Source: Vicinamibacteria bacterium (GTDB lineage: Bacteria > Acidobacteriota > Vicinamibacteria > Fen-336). From it: DNA of 38,173 bases. Each line of letters opens with the position of its first letter. Position 1 is the first letter of the stretch. The DNA lies in the NCBI GenBank assembly GCA_035570235.1, contig DATMML010000121.1:1-38173 (forward strand), read 5' to 3'. Positions 1 through 8,058 of this stretch are shown piece by piece. The notes under the pieces are model-generated. The model was not told where the DNA came from. It searched no databases and was given only the letters and a program-made list of their open reading frames with translations. The translations under genes were made by a program, and so were the position numbers.

Positions 1-552
1 CCAACCCCCCGCCCGCGGGAGCTCTTGCGGAGCTACCTCGACCTGCTGGCCTGGGGCGAGCAGGCGGCTCTCCTCAGCCCCGGTCAGGCCCGGCGGCTGC
101 GCGCCCGGGCTGGGCGGCGCGGGGGGGAGGCGGAGGCGGCCCGGCGGCGCGCCCTTCTCCTGCGGGAGGCGCTCTACTCCGTCTTCTCCGCGGTGGCGGC
201 GGGGCGGGCCATCCCCCCCCGCGCCCTCCTCGTCCTGAACGCCGCCCTTCCTTCTGCGCTGGCCCGGCTGCGGATTGTGGGCACGAGGGGCGCTCTCGAC
301 TGGGGCTTCTCAGCGGATGCGGATTTCGATCGGGTGCTGTGGCCCGTCATCCAGTCGGCGGGGGAGCTCCTCACCTCCCCCGCCCGGGAGCGGCTGCGGG
401 AGTGCGCCGCCCCCAACTGCGCCTGGCTCTTCCTGGACGCGAGCCGGAACCGCTCTCGACGCTGGTGCGACATGAGCGTCTGCGGGAACCGGGCCAAGGC
501 CCGCCGGCATTACCGGCGGGAGAGGGCCCGCCGGAGAAAGGCCGCGCCCTGA
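1..552 (+). CDS. CGNR zinc-finger (ABATE-type) putative transcriptional regulator, 5' end missing
   Basis: The reading frame is open to the left window edge, so the gene starts upstream; a TTG at 25 is only an internal possibility. The visible part has the end of an ABATE-like helical domain (LDLLAWGEQAALLS near the start) and a C-terminal CGNR zinc finger: CAAPNC, then WLFLDASRNRSRRWC, then CGNR followed by a basic tail. The four cysteines (two CxnC pairs) and the literal CGNR signature are characteristic of this family of presumed stress-responsive DNA-binding regulators. The target is unknown. It converges on the next gene with one base between the stop codons. Confidence 0.85.
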   Translation, partial: PTPRPRELLRSYLDLLAWGEQAALLSPGQARRLRARAGRRGGEAEAARRRALLLREALYSVFSAVAAGRAIPPRALLVLNAALPSALARLRIVGTRGALDWGFSADADFDRVLWPVIQSAGELLTSPARERLRECAAPNCAWLFLDASRNRSRRWCDMSVCGNRAKARRHYRRERARRRKAAP

Positions 553-553
553 G

Positions 554-1132
554 TCACGGCCACCGCTCCCCCCGCTTCGAAGCCTCGTACACGGCGCGGG
601 AGCCGGGGTGGTCGTCCAGGGCCGCGGGGTCGAGGCGGAGCGCCTCCTCGAAGGTGGCCACCGCTTCGGCATGGCGACCCAGCGCGTTCAGAGCCGCGCC
701 CAGGGCGAGGCGGGGCTGGGGCTCGGCGGGCGCGAGCCGCACGGCCTCCTGCAAGGGAAAGAGGCCCTCCTCCGGCTTGCCGAGGGCGAAGAGGAGGGTC
801 GAGCCGAGGCGCCAGTTGGCCTCGGGGTCGTTGGGGTCGGCGCGGACCGCTTCCCGGTAGACCGCGGCCAGCTCCTCCCAGCGCTCGAGCGAGGCCAGGC
901 GCAGGGCCAGGAGTTGGCGCAGCGCGGCCGCCCGCTCCCGCCCCAGGCCAAGCGCGATCGCGCTGCGGCAGGCCGCAAGCCCTTCCTCGCCGCCGCGCTC
1001 CTCGCAGAGGCGCGCCTGCTCGCCCGCGGTGGGCTCCTCGGCGCGAGCCCCCGGGGCCGCGACGGCGAGGAGCGTGAGCACGCCCCCGGCGAGGGTGGCT
1101 CGGAACATGGAGGCAGAAGGACTCGATCCCAT
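554..1132 (-). CDS. Exported TPR-repeat protein
   Basis: 192 residues with a signal-peptide-like N terminus (hydrophobic stretch TLAGGVLTLLAVAAPGARA, probable cleavage before EEP), so probably periplasmic. The C-terminal two thirds is tetratricopeptide repeats: copies ending ADPNDPEANWRLG, LAPAEPQPRLALG and LDPAALDD show the usual A/L/G/Y spacing and the P at the helix turn. TPRs act as protein-protein scaffolds; the partner cannot be told. An internal ATG at 1108 (MFRATL) would put the signal peptide right at the N terminus and is an equally good start; neither has a clear ribosome site. It lies 53 bases downstream of the dehydrogenase gene on the same strand and may be the last gene of that run. 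Confidence 0.75.
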   Translation of the reverse strand: MGSSPSASMFRATLAGGVLTLLAVAAPGARAEEPTAGEQARLCEERGGEEGLAACRSAIALGLGRERAAALRQLLALRLASLERWEELAAVYREAVRADPNDPEANWRLGSTLLFALGKPEEGLFPLQEAVRLAPAEPQPRLALGAALNALGRHAEAVATFEEALRLDPAALDDHPGSRAVYEASKRGERWP

Positions 1133-1185
1133 GGGTCGTCCAGTCTACTAGGCCGCCCGCCGGGCGCAAGTCTGCCCCGCCGACC

Positions 1186-2289
1186 TTAGAAGGCCTCCTT
1201 GTTCACGATGTAGGGCATCTTCTTGGGGTCCCCGTCATAGCGCTTCTCGAGGACGTCGATCACCGCCTGCACCGTCCGCCCCGCCATGCCCACATTGGGA
1301 TCCGGGGACAAGCGCGTGGCCCGGCCCGCGGACGCGAAATGGGGGAACAGGCGCAGTTTGAGCTTGAGCCGATCGTCGCGTAGCGGGCTGTCCGCAGGCA
1401 GGGGCTCTGTCTCGAACACGTCCAGGGCCGCCCCCGCGATCCAGCCCTCGTGGAGCGCTCTGGCCAGGGCCTTCTCCTCCACGATCGGTCCCCGCGAGGT
1501 ATTGATCAGGTAGGCGGTGGGCTTCATGAGGCGCAGCCGGCGTTCGTCCATAAGGTGATAGGTGGGCTCCGGTGCCTCCCCCGGGCGCGTCAAGGGCACG
1601 TGGAGGGAGACGAAGTCCGCGCGCCCCAGCGCCTGCTCGAAGGAGACGTAGTCGATCACCTGCAGGCGCGGGCAGAGGCCCTCCCGGTGGCGGACCTCCA
1701 TGACCCTCCGGATCCCGGCCACGAACTTCTGGTCCTGGTAGACGGGGTCGTAGCACAGCAGGTCCATGTCGAGACCCACCGCTTTCTTGGCCAGGCTCTT
1801 GCCGATGCGGCCGGTGCCGATGACGGCCAGGGTCTTCCCCGTCACTTCGTCCCCGAGCCAAGGCTGGTGGGGGTGCCAGGTGGACCACTCCTGGTTTCGT
1901 ACCATCTGCTCCGCGGGCCAGGTCTTGCGGGCCACACAGCCCATGATGAAGAAGGCAAACTCGGCCGTGCACTCCGTGAGCACGTCCGCGGTGTGGCTAA
2001 AGGGGATCTTGTGCCGATTGGCGGCGGCGCGGTCGATGTTGTCGAAGCCCACCGCGAGCTGGGCCACGATCTTGAGCCCGGCCGCGGCCCCCGCCGCGAA
2101 GACCTCCTCGTCGATCCGGTCCCGGAGGGTGGTGATGAGGCCGTCGATCCCGCTCCTCACCTTGTCCAGGATCACGTCTTGGGGCGGGGGCTCGATATGG
2201 TCGTAGACCTCCAGCTCCCAGCCCCGCTCCCGCAGGCGGTCGAGGGCTTCCCGGCCGATGTCGCAGGTGGCGTAGACGCGGAAGCTCAT
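1186..2289 (-). CDS. D-2-hydroxyacid dehydrogenase, hydroxypyruvate reductase/glycerate dehydrogenase-like
   Basis: 367 residues. It has the NAD-binding Rossmann motif GTGRIGKSL (about 158-166) and the D-2-hydroxyacid dehydrogenase catalytic set: Arg266 in NTSRGPIVEE, Glu295 in DVFETEP and His317 in FPHFASAG. The family reduces 2-oxoacids such as hydroxypyruvate or glyoxylate with NAD(P)H. The long segment between DPVYQDQ and VSLHVPL (about 181-231) is bigger than in most bacterial members and resembles the insert of plant peroxisomal hydroxypyruvate reductase, which suggests that substrate. The ATG at 2289 follows the aminotransferase stop codon by one base, so the pair is translationally coupled; this fixes the start and excludes a longer frame reaching back to 2556. 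Exact substrate is inferred. Confidence 0.85.
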   Translation of the reverse strand: MSFRVYATCDIGREALDRLRERGWELEVYDHIEPPPQDVILDKVRSGIDGLITTLRDRIDEEVFAAGAAAGLKIVAQLAVGFDNIDRAAANRHKIPFSHTADVLTECTAEFAFFIMGCVARKTWPAEQMVRNQEWSTWHPHQPWLGDEVTGKTLAVIGTGRIGKSLAKKAVGLDMDLLCYDPVYQDQKFVAGIRRVMEVRHREGLCPRLQVIDYVSFEQALGRADFVSLHVPLTRPGEAPEPTYHLMDERRLRLMKPTAYLINTSRGPIVEEKALARALHEGWIAGAALDVFETEPLPADSPLRDDRLKLKLRLFPHFASAGRATRLSPDPNVGMAGRTVQAVIDVLEKRYDGDPKKMPYIVNKEAF

Positions 2290-2290
2290 G

Positions 2291-3451
2291 TCACCTCGCC
2301 AGGAGCCCGCGCATGCGGCGGAGGGCCTCCTCGATGTTCTCCATACTGTTGGCATAGGAGAAGCGCAAGTGCCCTTCCCCGAACTCCCCGAAGGCGGTCC
2401 CCGAGAGACAGGCCACCCCCGCCTCCTCCAGCAGACGGTCGGCCAGGGCCCGGCTGGAGTAGCCGGTGCCCGTGATGTTGGGGAAGACGTAGAAGGCGCC
2501 CGCGGGGCGGACGCACTGGACCCCGGGGACGGTGCGCAGGCCCGCCACCATGGCATCCCGCCGCCGCCGGAACTCCGCCACCATCCCCTCCACCGAGGAC
2601 TGGTCGCCGCGCAGGGCCGCCACCCCCGCCTTCTGGCTGAAGGTGGCGGTGCAGGAGGTGGAGTTGGTCTGGAGCTTCGCCACCACCTGGGCCATGGGGG
2701 CGGGCATCACCCCGTAGCCCAGCCTCCAGCCGGTCATGGCGTAGGTCTTGGAGAAGCCGTCCAGGACGATGGCCAGGGGCTCCATGCCCGGCATGGCCGC
2801 GATCGAGGTATGCCCGGCGTCGTAGAGGATGCGGCCGTAGATCTCGTCCGAGAGAACGGGCACCCCGTGCCGGGCCGCGGCATCGGCGATGCCCCGGAGG
2901 CCGGCTTCCGAGATCACGCCCCCCGTGGGGTTGTGCGGGTAGTTCAGGATGACGAGCCTTGTCCTTGGCCCCAGCTTGTCGCAGAGCTGATCCACGTCCA
3001 GGTCGAAGCCCTTCTCTTCCCGCAGGCGCACGGGGACGGGCACGCCGCCAATGTAGCGGATCATGGATTCGTAGATGGGGAAGCCGGGGTTGGGGTAGAG
3101 GACCTCGTCTCCGGGGTCGACCAGGGCCAGGATCACGAAGAACATGATCGGCTTCGCTCCTGGCGTGACGACCACCATTTCCGGCGTGGCCTTCACCCCC
3201 CGGCGCCGGGTCGAGTCCTCCGCAACCGCCTCCCGCAACTCGGGTATCCCGGCGGAAGGACCGTAGTGAGTGGCCCCACCCTTCAGGGCCTCTATCGCGG
3301 CCGCGGTGATGTGGGGCGGGGTGTCGAAGTCGGGCTCGCCGATCTCCAGATGCACGATCTGGCGCCCCTGAGCCTCCAGGGCGCGCGCCCGCACGAGCAC
3401 CTCGAACGCGGTCTCCGTGCCGAGCCGCGCCATCCGCTCCGACAGTCTCAT
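2291..3451 (-). CDS. PLP-dependent class I aminotransferase (aspartate aminotransferase-like)
   Basis: 386 residues of fold-type I aminotransferase. Landmarks: EIGEPDFDTP near 36-45, THYGPSAGIPELR (61-73), NYPHNPTGG with Asn174, SDEIYG with Asp202, and FSKTYAMTGWRLG with the PLP Schiff-base lysine at Lys235. HLRFSYANS near the C terminus carries the Arg that grips the substrate alpha-carboxylate. It moves an amino group between an amino acid and a 2-oxoacid; motifs do not give the substrate. It is coupled (one-base gap) to the downstream hydroxyacid dehydrogenase, so the two may work in sequence: transaminate an amino acid, then reduce the resulting oxoacid (serine to hydroxypyruvate to glycerate is one possibility). 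Confidence 0.9.
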   Translation of the reverse strand: MRLSERMARLGTETAFEVLVRARALEAQGRQIVHLEIGEPDFDTPPHITAAAIEALKGGATHYGPSAGIPELREAVAEDSTRRRGVKATPEMVVVTPGAKPIMFFVILALVDPGDEVLYPNPGFPIYESMIRYIGGVPVPVRLREEKGFDLDVDQLCDKLGPRTRLVILNYPHNPTGGVISEAGLRGIADAAARHGVPVLSDEIYGRILYDAGHTSIAAMPGMEPLAIVLDGFSKTYAMTGWRLGYGVMPAPMAQVVAKLQTNSTSCTATFSQKAGVAALRGDQSSVEGMVAEFRRRRDAMVAGLRTVPGVQCVRPAGAFYVFPNITGTGYSSRALADRLLEEAGVACLSGTAFGEFGEGHLRFSYANSMENIEEALRRMRGLLAR

Positions 3452-3517
3452 GGTGGATCCCCCCGGGAGCGCCCTACTCTACCCCAAGCCGCGAGGGCCG
3501 CGGAAGACGCCCACCGC

Positions 3518-5026
3518 TCAGGGAGAGGCGGGTACGCCGTAGACGGCGCGGATGCGGGCGGCGGCCGCCTCCACCTCCGCCGCGTCGAGCACGATCCGGC
3601 CCGGCCCCTGGCCGGGCCGGAACTCCACGACCTGGAAGCCGCCGCGGGGCGAGGCGAAGGCGCGGCGCAGATCCTGGAGGTCCCCCACCTTCGAGCCGTT
3701 CACCCCGCTCACGATGAGGTCCCGGAGATCCTGATACCCGAGGTTGGCGGCATCGGGCAGGACGCTGGTGAGGAGAACGATGCGGGGACGCTCCGGGGAA
3801 GGCTCGGCACCGTCGCGGTCGTAGGCGATGAGCAGGTGGGGAGGCGCCCGCCGCGGCCAGTCGCCCCACGTTGCCAGATAGGGTGCGCTCAGGTCCTGGA
3901 AGACGAGGCCCCCGTAGACCGCGTATTCCGGCCCGCGCCCGAAGATGTAGGGCGGCACGCGGTCCTCCTCCGGCCGCATGGCCCGCAACTCTATCGTCAC
4001 CGTGCGGCGCTCGCCGTTCCGGAGGATGCGGAGGGGCAGTGCATCTCCGGGGTGGTGGCCCTCGGTGAAGAGGAGGGGGAACGACATCTTTCCGTAAAGG
4101 GGGTGTTCGAACTGGCCGGTCTCGTCGAGGACGATTCCGTCCACGGCCAGAACGACATCCCCCTCTTGGAGCACGCCGGACCCGCTGCCATGGGGCAGGA
4201 TCCGGGTGAGCCTTATTCCCCCCTCTCCCGGGGCGAGGCCCAAAGAGGCGCGGAGGGCGGGGTTGCCGAGGTCTTGCCAGGCCACCCCCGCGCGGGGGAA
4301 GCCCCGGTACGATCCTTCGGTGGCGTCGACCAGGAACTGGCGGAGCACCGGCGACGCGATCCCGCTGAGGGTGTCTCCCGACTTTCCGGTGGTCAGAGCC
4401 ACGACCTTCCCGTCCGCCACCACCACCTCGGAGTCCCCCGCCCCCTCCAGGCTGCTCGAGAGATCCAGGGTGAGGAGGCTGACCCGCGAGAAGGCGTGTC
4501 GCCCCACCCGCACCTGCCGAACGGTGGCGGGGGAGGACTCGATCTGCCCCACCCGAGGCCAACGATGCACGGTCACCTCGCCGGCCAGGGGGACGCGCTC
4601 CGCGAGGGGCAGGGGGGACAGTCCCTTCCAGAAGGTGGGGTCGTCCACCTCCAGAAGGGCGAGCGGGCCCTCGTGATCGACCCGGGCCAAGCGCGCGGGC
4701 GTGCGCGTCTCCAGGCCCAGCTTCTGCACTTCGATCAGGATGTGATTGCCCACGGCCGAGCTGGCGATCAGGATGCGGGGGCCGGGGACCACCAGCCCGG
4801 TAAGGCTGCGGGTCCAAGGGCTCTGCTTGGCCCAGGGCGTCTTCCAGTTCCACTCCTGGCCCGTGACCCGCACCGCCACCACCGCCGCCCGCAGTCGATC
4901 AGCGGGGCTCGGCCCCGCGGGCACCGCGACCGCCGTCCCCGGCCGGGAGCGGGCCGCGCAGGCGGCCAGCACCACGGCGGCCAGGAGCGGCCCCCCCCTA
5001 GAGGTTCTTATCCCGTGGGATCGCAT
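3518..5026 (-). CDS. Catalytically dead HtrA/Deg-like lipoprotein (PDZ pseudoprotease)
   Basis: 502 residues from the ATG at 5026, the start that gives a clean lipoprotein signal: hydrophobic run then VLAAC with lipobox Cys23. The body aligns by eye with the neighbouring active protease: trypsin-like domain, PDZ domain (around VLQEGDVVLAVDGIVL), and a C-terminal segment sharing YAVYGGLVFQDLSAPYL with its paralogue. All three catalytic positions are changed: the TNAHVV motif reads IASSAV (His to Ser90), the DLAVL motif reads PLALL (Asp to Pro121), and GNSGGPVV reads AGDSEVVV (Ser to Asp198). It should therefore bind but not cut substrates. The start overlaps the end of the active gene by 29 bases. 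A longer start at 5083 is possible but would bury the signal peptide. Confidence 0.8.
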   Translation of the reverse strand: MRSHGIRTSRGGPLLAAVVLAACAARSRPGTAVAVPAGPSPADRLRAAVVAVRVTGQEWNWKTPWAKQSPWTRSLTGLVVPGPRILIASSAVGNHILIEVQKLGLETRTPARLARVDHEGPLALLEVDDPTFWKGLSPLPLAERVPLAGEVTVHRWPRVGQIESSPATVRQVRVGRHAFSRVSLLTLDLSSSLEGAGDSEVVVADGKVVALTTGKSGDTLSGIASPVLRQFLVDATEGSYRGFPRAGVAWQDLGNPALRASLGLAPGEGGIRLTRILPHGSGSGVLQEGDVVLAVDGIVLDETGQFEHPLYGKMSFPLLFTEGHHPGDALPLRILRNGERRTVTIELRAMRPEEDRVPPYIFGRGPEYAVYGGLVFQDLSAPYLATWGDWPRRAPPHLLIAYDRDGAEPSPERPRIVLLTSVLPDAANLGYQDLRDLIVSGVNGSKVGDLQDLRRAFASPRGGFQVVEFRPGQGPGRIVLDAAEVEAAAARIRAVYGVPASP

Positions 5027-6470
5027 ACTGGCGCAGTATCTCGGAGTGGGCGGCATCGGCTTTCTCGCGGTCGAGGGCCTCAATGCCGGCCAACCCCTCG
5101 AACTCCAGGTGGTGGAAGCGCTCGTGGTTTCCGGCCAGGGCGACGACCACGTCGCCCAGCCCCTTCAGGGTCATGCTGTTGATGCGCGCCACCGCCACCG
5201 GGCCCGCGAAGCTCATCTGCGAATTCACGGGATGGCGCAGGATCCGGGTCAGCACCACCACCTCCCGCTCCGCGGTCTCCGGTTGCTCGGCCTCCCGGAA
5301 CAGAAGGTGCCAGACCAGGTTGCGGTCGGCGGTCTGGGGCCAGCCCCTCCCGTAGGTCTTGAGCATTTCCACGTCCAGGGGCATGAAGACGAGCCCCGCG
5401 TAGACCACGTAGCGGGGAGCGACGCCGTAGCGGTTGCGCCGGCTCTCCAGGCGGGCAATGTGGCGGGACGACGCGTGCAGCTCTTGCTCCTGCCCGTCCC
5501 GCCAGACCCTGATGGTCACCGGCTCCCCCGCCTGTTTCATGTCCAGCAGGTGCTCGAAGGTCACGCGGGCGTCGCCGATCCGGATGCTGCCGTCATCCGC
5601 CACCGGGCTCCCCTCCACGGCCAGGATCACGTCCCCGGGCTTGACCACCCCGTACGCGGTCCCTCCCTGCGAGACCTCGTCCACCACCACCCCGCTCTTG
5701 CCCGCGGGCAGGCCGCGCTCGCGGCGGTAGGCGGGGGAGACCAGGGGCGTGGTCTGCAGGCCCGAATCCGGGAAGCCGTCGTAGTGCCCGTCCTCGAGAT
5801 CCTTCAGGAAGTGCTTGACCACCGGAATCGGGATGAAGAAGCCCATGTTCTCGAAGCCGGGGAAGCCCTGAAAAGCGACCCCCACCACCCGGCCGTCTTG
5901 CACCACCGGACCCCCGCTGTTGCCGGGGTTGATGGCGGCGTCCGTCTGGACCACGAGGTGAGCGTCGATACCGCTGTGGACGTACCCCCGCGACTCCACC
6001 CGGGAGACGATACCCGCGGTGGAGGAGACGTCGTGCCCGCCCAGGGGGAACCCGTAAGTTAGGACCCGGCTCCCCGAGCGGGGCACGTCCCCGAGGGCGA
6101 GGGGCCGCATGCCGGCCGTGAAGGCGGGGTCCCCCACCCTCAGCACGGCCAAGTCGCAGTCGTTGCCCACTGCCTCCACGGTGGCAACGTAGGGATCGGC
6201 CTGTTCGGGGCGCCGGACCAGAATCTGCCGCGCGTCGCTCACCACATGGGCGTTGGTCACGATGCGCCCGCCCTCGATCAGGAAGCCGCTGCCGAGCGCG
6301 GTCTCCACCGGCTCCATGCGCCAGGGCAGGCTCCAGTCGTAGCGGGAGCGGTATTCCTGGAGCAGGACCACGGAGTTGCTGACGCTCGGCTCCGGGATGG
6401 CGGCGGCGGCGAGGAGGAGGCCGGCCAGGATCACAACCGCAGCATAGCCCGCCCAGGTTGGGGGGCGCAA
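4998..6470 (-). CDS. Periplasmic serine protease of the HtrA/Deg family with PDZ domain
   Basis: 490 residues. An N-terminal hydrophobic stretch (about 9-24) acts as a signal peptide or anchor. The chymotrypsin-like domain keeps the whole triad: His75 in VTNAHVV, Asp106 in NDCDLAVL, Ser185 in NPGNSGGPVV. A PDZ domain follows (about 235-335; VKPGDVILAVEG), then a C-terminal block with RYVVYAGLVFMPLDVEML. That block recalls the second PDZ-like domain of plant Deg9/Deg2-type proteases rather than DegP of E. coli. Such enzymes degrade or refold damaged envelope proteins. The start used is TTG at 6470; the ribosome site is weak, and a GTG 12 codons in is an alternative. It sits 26 bases after the MoaD-like gene and overlaps the dead paralogue. 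Confidence 0.88.
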   Translation of the reverse strand: MRPPTWAGYAAVVILAGLLLAAAAIPEPSVSNSVVLLQEYRSRYDWSLPWRMEPVETALGSGFLIEGGRIVTNAHVVSDARQILVRRPEQADPYVATVEAVGNDCDLAVLRVGDPAFTAGMRPLALGDVPRSGSRVLTYGFPLGGHDVSSTAGIVSRVESRGYVHSGIDAHLVVQTDAAINPGNSGGPVVQDGRVVGVAFQGFPGFENMGFFIPIPVVKHFLKDLEDGHYDGFPDSGLQTTPLVSPAYRRERGLPAGKSGVVVDEVSQGGTAYGVVKPGDVILAVEGSPVADDGSIRIGDARVTFEHLLDMKQAGEPVTIRVWRDGQEQELHASSRHIARLESRRNRYGVAPRYVVYAGLVFMPLDVEMLKTYGRGWPQTADRNLVWHLLFREAEQPETAEREVVVLTRILRHPVNSQMSFAGPVAVARINSMTLKGLGDVVVALAGNHERFHHLEFEGLAGIEALDREKADAAHSEILRQYAIPRDKNL

Positions 6471-6496
6471 GATCGCGGGTGGGGGGTGGTCCCGGG

Positions 6497-6778
6497 CTAC
6501 CCGGCGCTCAGGGCGGGAAGGATATAGAGCTCGGCCCCGTCTCCGAGGGGCGTGCGGAGGCCGCCGGTGTGGATGATGCTCTGGCGGCCCACGAACACGT
6601 TCACCTGGGACTGCACCTGGCCCTGCTCGTTCATGACCCGGTCCCGCACCCCGGGGTGGAGGGCGGCGAGAGCCAGGAGCGCCTCGCCCACGGTGGCGGG
6701 CGTGGCCTCGAGCGCGACCATGCTCCTCCCTCCGGTGACATCACAGAGGTAGCCGGGAACGTGCACGGTGATCGGCAT
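6497..6778 (-). CDS. MoaD/ThiS-family ubiquitin-like (beta-grasp) protein
   Basis: 93 residues with the MoaD/ThiS pattern: hydrophobic strand ITVHVPGYL, the helix VGEALLALAALHPGVRDRVM, a middle strand with VNVFVGRQSI, and the final LGDGAELYILPALSAG. Family members carry sulfur as a C-terminal thiocarboxylate after adenylation, or serve as protein modifiers. The usual Gly-Gly terminus is replaced by Ala-Gly; the last glycine needed for thiocarboxylate chemistry is still present. No E1-like or molybdopterin synthase gene is in the window. It is the first gene of a minus-strand run into the Deg protease pair. Function as sulfur carrier is inferred from family only. Confidence 0.8.
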   Translation of the reverse strand: MPITVHVPGYLCDVTGGRSMVALEATPATVGEALLALAALHPGVRDRVMNEQGQVQSQVNVFVGRQSIIHTGGLRTPLGDGAELYILPALSAG

Positions 6779-7218
6779 CAGCTCCTCCTCGCGCGGCGAG
6801 GGAGGATCCGACTCCCCGTCCGCTCCGCGGGGGGCACGCGTCCCCGCTCAACGAAGGCTCCCCTCAGCGCTCCCACCGAAGACAACAAGTCGTCCTCCCT
6901 GACCGTGAGATGGCGGGGACCAACCACGGCCGGACTCCGCGAAATCAGCGTCCGTGCGGAATGTGAAGCCAGGAGCCTACCACGAAGGCCGACACCCGAC
7001 GCAAGACTTTTTGTGCTTGCTCTCTCCTCCGGCGGCGGTCGCGGCGGCATCCCTGGTTGTTAGCCTCGGGAGTCCTCATTGGAGTCACCAGGTTTGGTAA
7101 AGAGCGCCCCATGCAAGCTGACCCCGTACCCCTGCCGGCCGCACGATTGACATTGGGCGCGCGGTGCGGGAAGGTGTGCCGGCGGTCAGGTGCCTCTCTC
7201 CGCGAACCCCGCGCCCCC
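6779..7218. other. Divergent intergenic region between MoaD-like gene and BtuFCD-type importer
   Basis: This 440-base stretch must hold promoters for both flanking transcription units. A 90-codon open frame on the minus strand (6778-7050) ends in a TGATG overlap with the MoaD-like start, but its Arg/Pro/Ser-rich composition looks non-coding. A B12-box-like string, AAGCCAGGAGCCTACC, lies at 6967-6982 on the plus strand, but the other conserved cobalamin riboswitch parts (GGTGNAA, CCGCNACTG) were not found in order. A TTGACA hexamer lies at 7147-7152 with no convincing -10 partner. No gene or RNA is called here. Confidence 0.5.
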
Positions 7219-8058
7219 ATGAAAGAAGGCCTTCTCGCCCTGCTTCTGCTGTCCGCTCCCGCCCGGGTGGTGGAGCCCCCCGCGCGCGTCGCCTCCCTGA
7301 ACCTGACCGCCGACGAGATCCTGGTCGAGCTCCTTCCCCCCGGCCGTCTGGTCGCGGTGACTGCCTGGGCCGACGACCCCCACATGTCCAACGTGGCCGG
7401 GCGCGTCCCGTCCTCCGCCTACAGATTCCAGAAAACCGACTTGGAGCGTCTGGTGGCGCTGTCCCCCGACCTCGTGGTGGTGTCGGAATACACCGACGCC
7501 GACTTCCTCCACCTGCTGGAGACCTCGGGCCTCCGCCACCACCGCATGACGGGGCTCAACTCGCTTTCCGGCTACCGCGCCGCCCTCCTCGAGCTTGGGC
7601 GGGTGGTGGGTGCATCCGAGGCCGCGGCCCGGCTCGCCGCCCGCTATGACGCGGTGTTGGCGGAGCTCTCTCACCGGCTCTCGGGTGCGGTGCCTCCCCG
7701 CGTGCTTTACTGGGCGGATCCCCACACTGCGGGGGAGGGGACGGCATTCGACGCCCTTATCGAGGCGGGGGGCGGGAGGAACGTGGGGCGGGAGCTCGGC
7801 GTCAAAGGTATCATGCCCATCGGCGCGGAGCGCGCGTTTCTGGCCGACCCCGACGTGATCCTCGTCGGGACCTGGGAGGGTGCGGCATCGTCGCTCAAAG
7901 AGCATCCCCTCCTCTCCCGGATGCGGGCGGTGAAGGAGGGACGCATCGTTGAGATGCCGAACGAGCTGCTCGTGACCCTCAGCCACCACGCGGCCGAGGC
8001 CTGCTGGTATCTCGGCCACGCCCTGCACCCGGACCGCGTGCCGCGGGCCCGTCCGTGA
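7219..8058 (+). CDS. ABC transporter substrate-binding protein, BtuF/FepB-type (cobalamin or iron chelate)
   Basis: 279 residues from the ATG at 7219, chosen because the signal peptide (LLALLLLSAPA) then starts at residue 4. The pattern RVASLNLTADEILVELL, LVAVTAWADDP, DLERLVALSPDLVVVS, the long backbone helix AARLAARYDAVLAEL and the end VTLSHHAAEACWYL are those of helical-backbone (TroA-like) receptors for cobalamin, heme or siderophores. It captures the ligand in the periplasm and delivers it to the permease. There is no lipobox cysteine, so it should be soluble. It overlaps the permease gene by four bases (GTGA). Ligand cannot be decided; no TonB-dependent receptor is nearby. Confidence 0.87.
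   Translation: MKEGLLALLLLSAPARVVEPPARVASLNLTADEILVELLPPGRLVAVTAWADDPHMSNVAGRVPSSAYRFQKTDLERLVALSPDLVVVSEYTDADFLHLLETSGLRHHRMTGLNSLSGYRAALLELGRVVGASEAAARLAARYDAVLAELSHRLSGAVPPRVLYWADPHTAGEGTAFDALIEAGGGRNVGRELGVKGIMPIGAERAFLADPDVILVGTWEGAASSLKEHPLLSRMRAVKEGRIVEMPNELLVTLSHHAAEACWYLGHALHPDRVPRARP

Noticed and set aside
2288-5182. 964-codon plus-strand open frame
   Set aside because: It lies antisense to a clear aminotransferase and HtrA-like gene, has His/Gly/Arg-rich low-complexity translation and no domain; a GC-rich shadow frame.
6778-7050. 90-codon minus-strand frame overlapping the MoaD-like start (TGATG)
   Set aside because: Overlap arrangement is tempting, but the sequence is Arg/Ser/Pro-rich with no recognisable pattern and no good ribosome site.
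6779-7218. Cobalamin riboswitch call
   Set aside because: Only the 3' B12-box-like string was seen; GGTGNAA and CCGCNACTG elements were not found in the right order, so no riboswitch feature is annotated.
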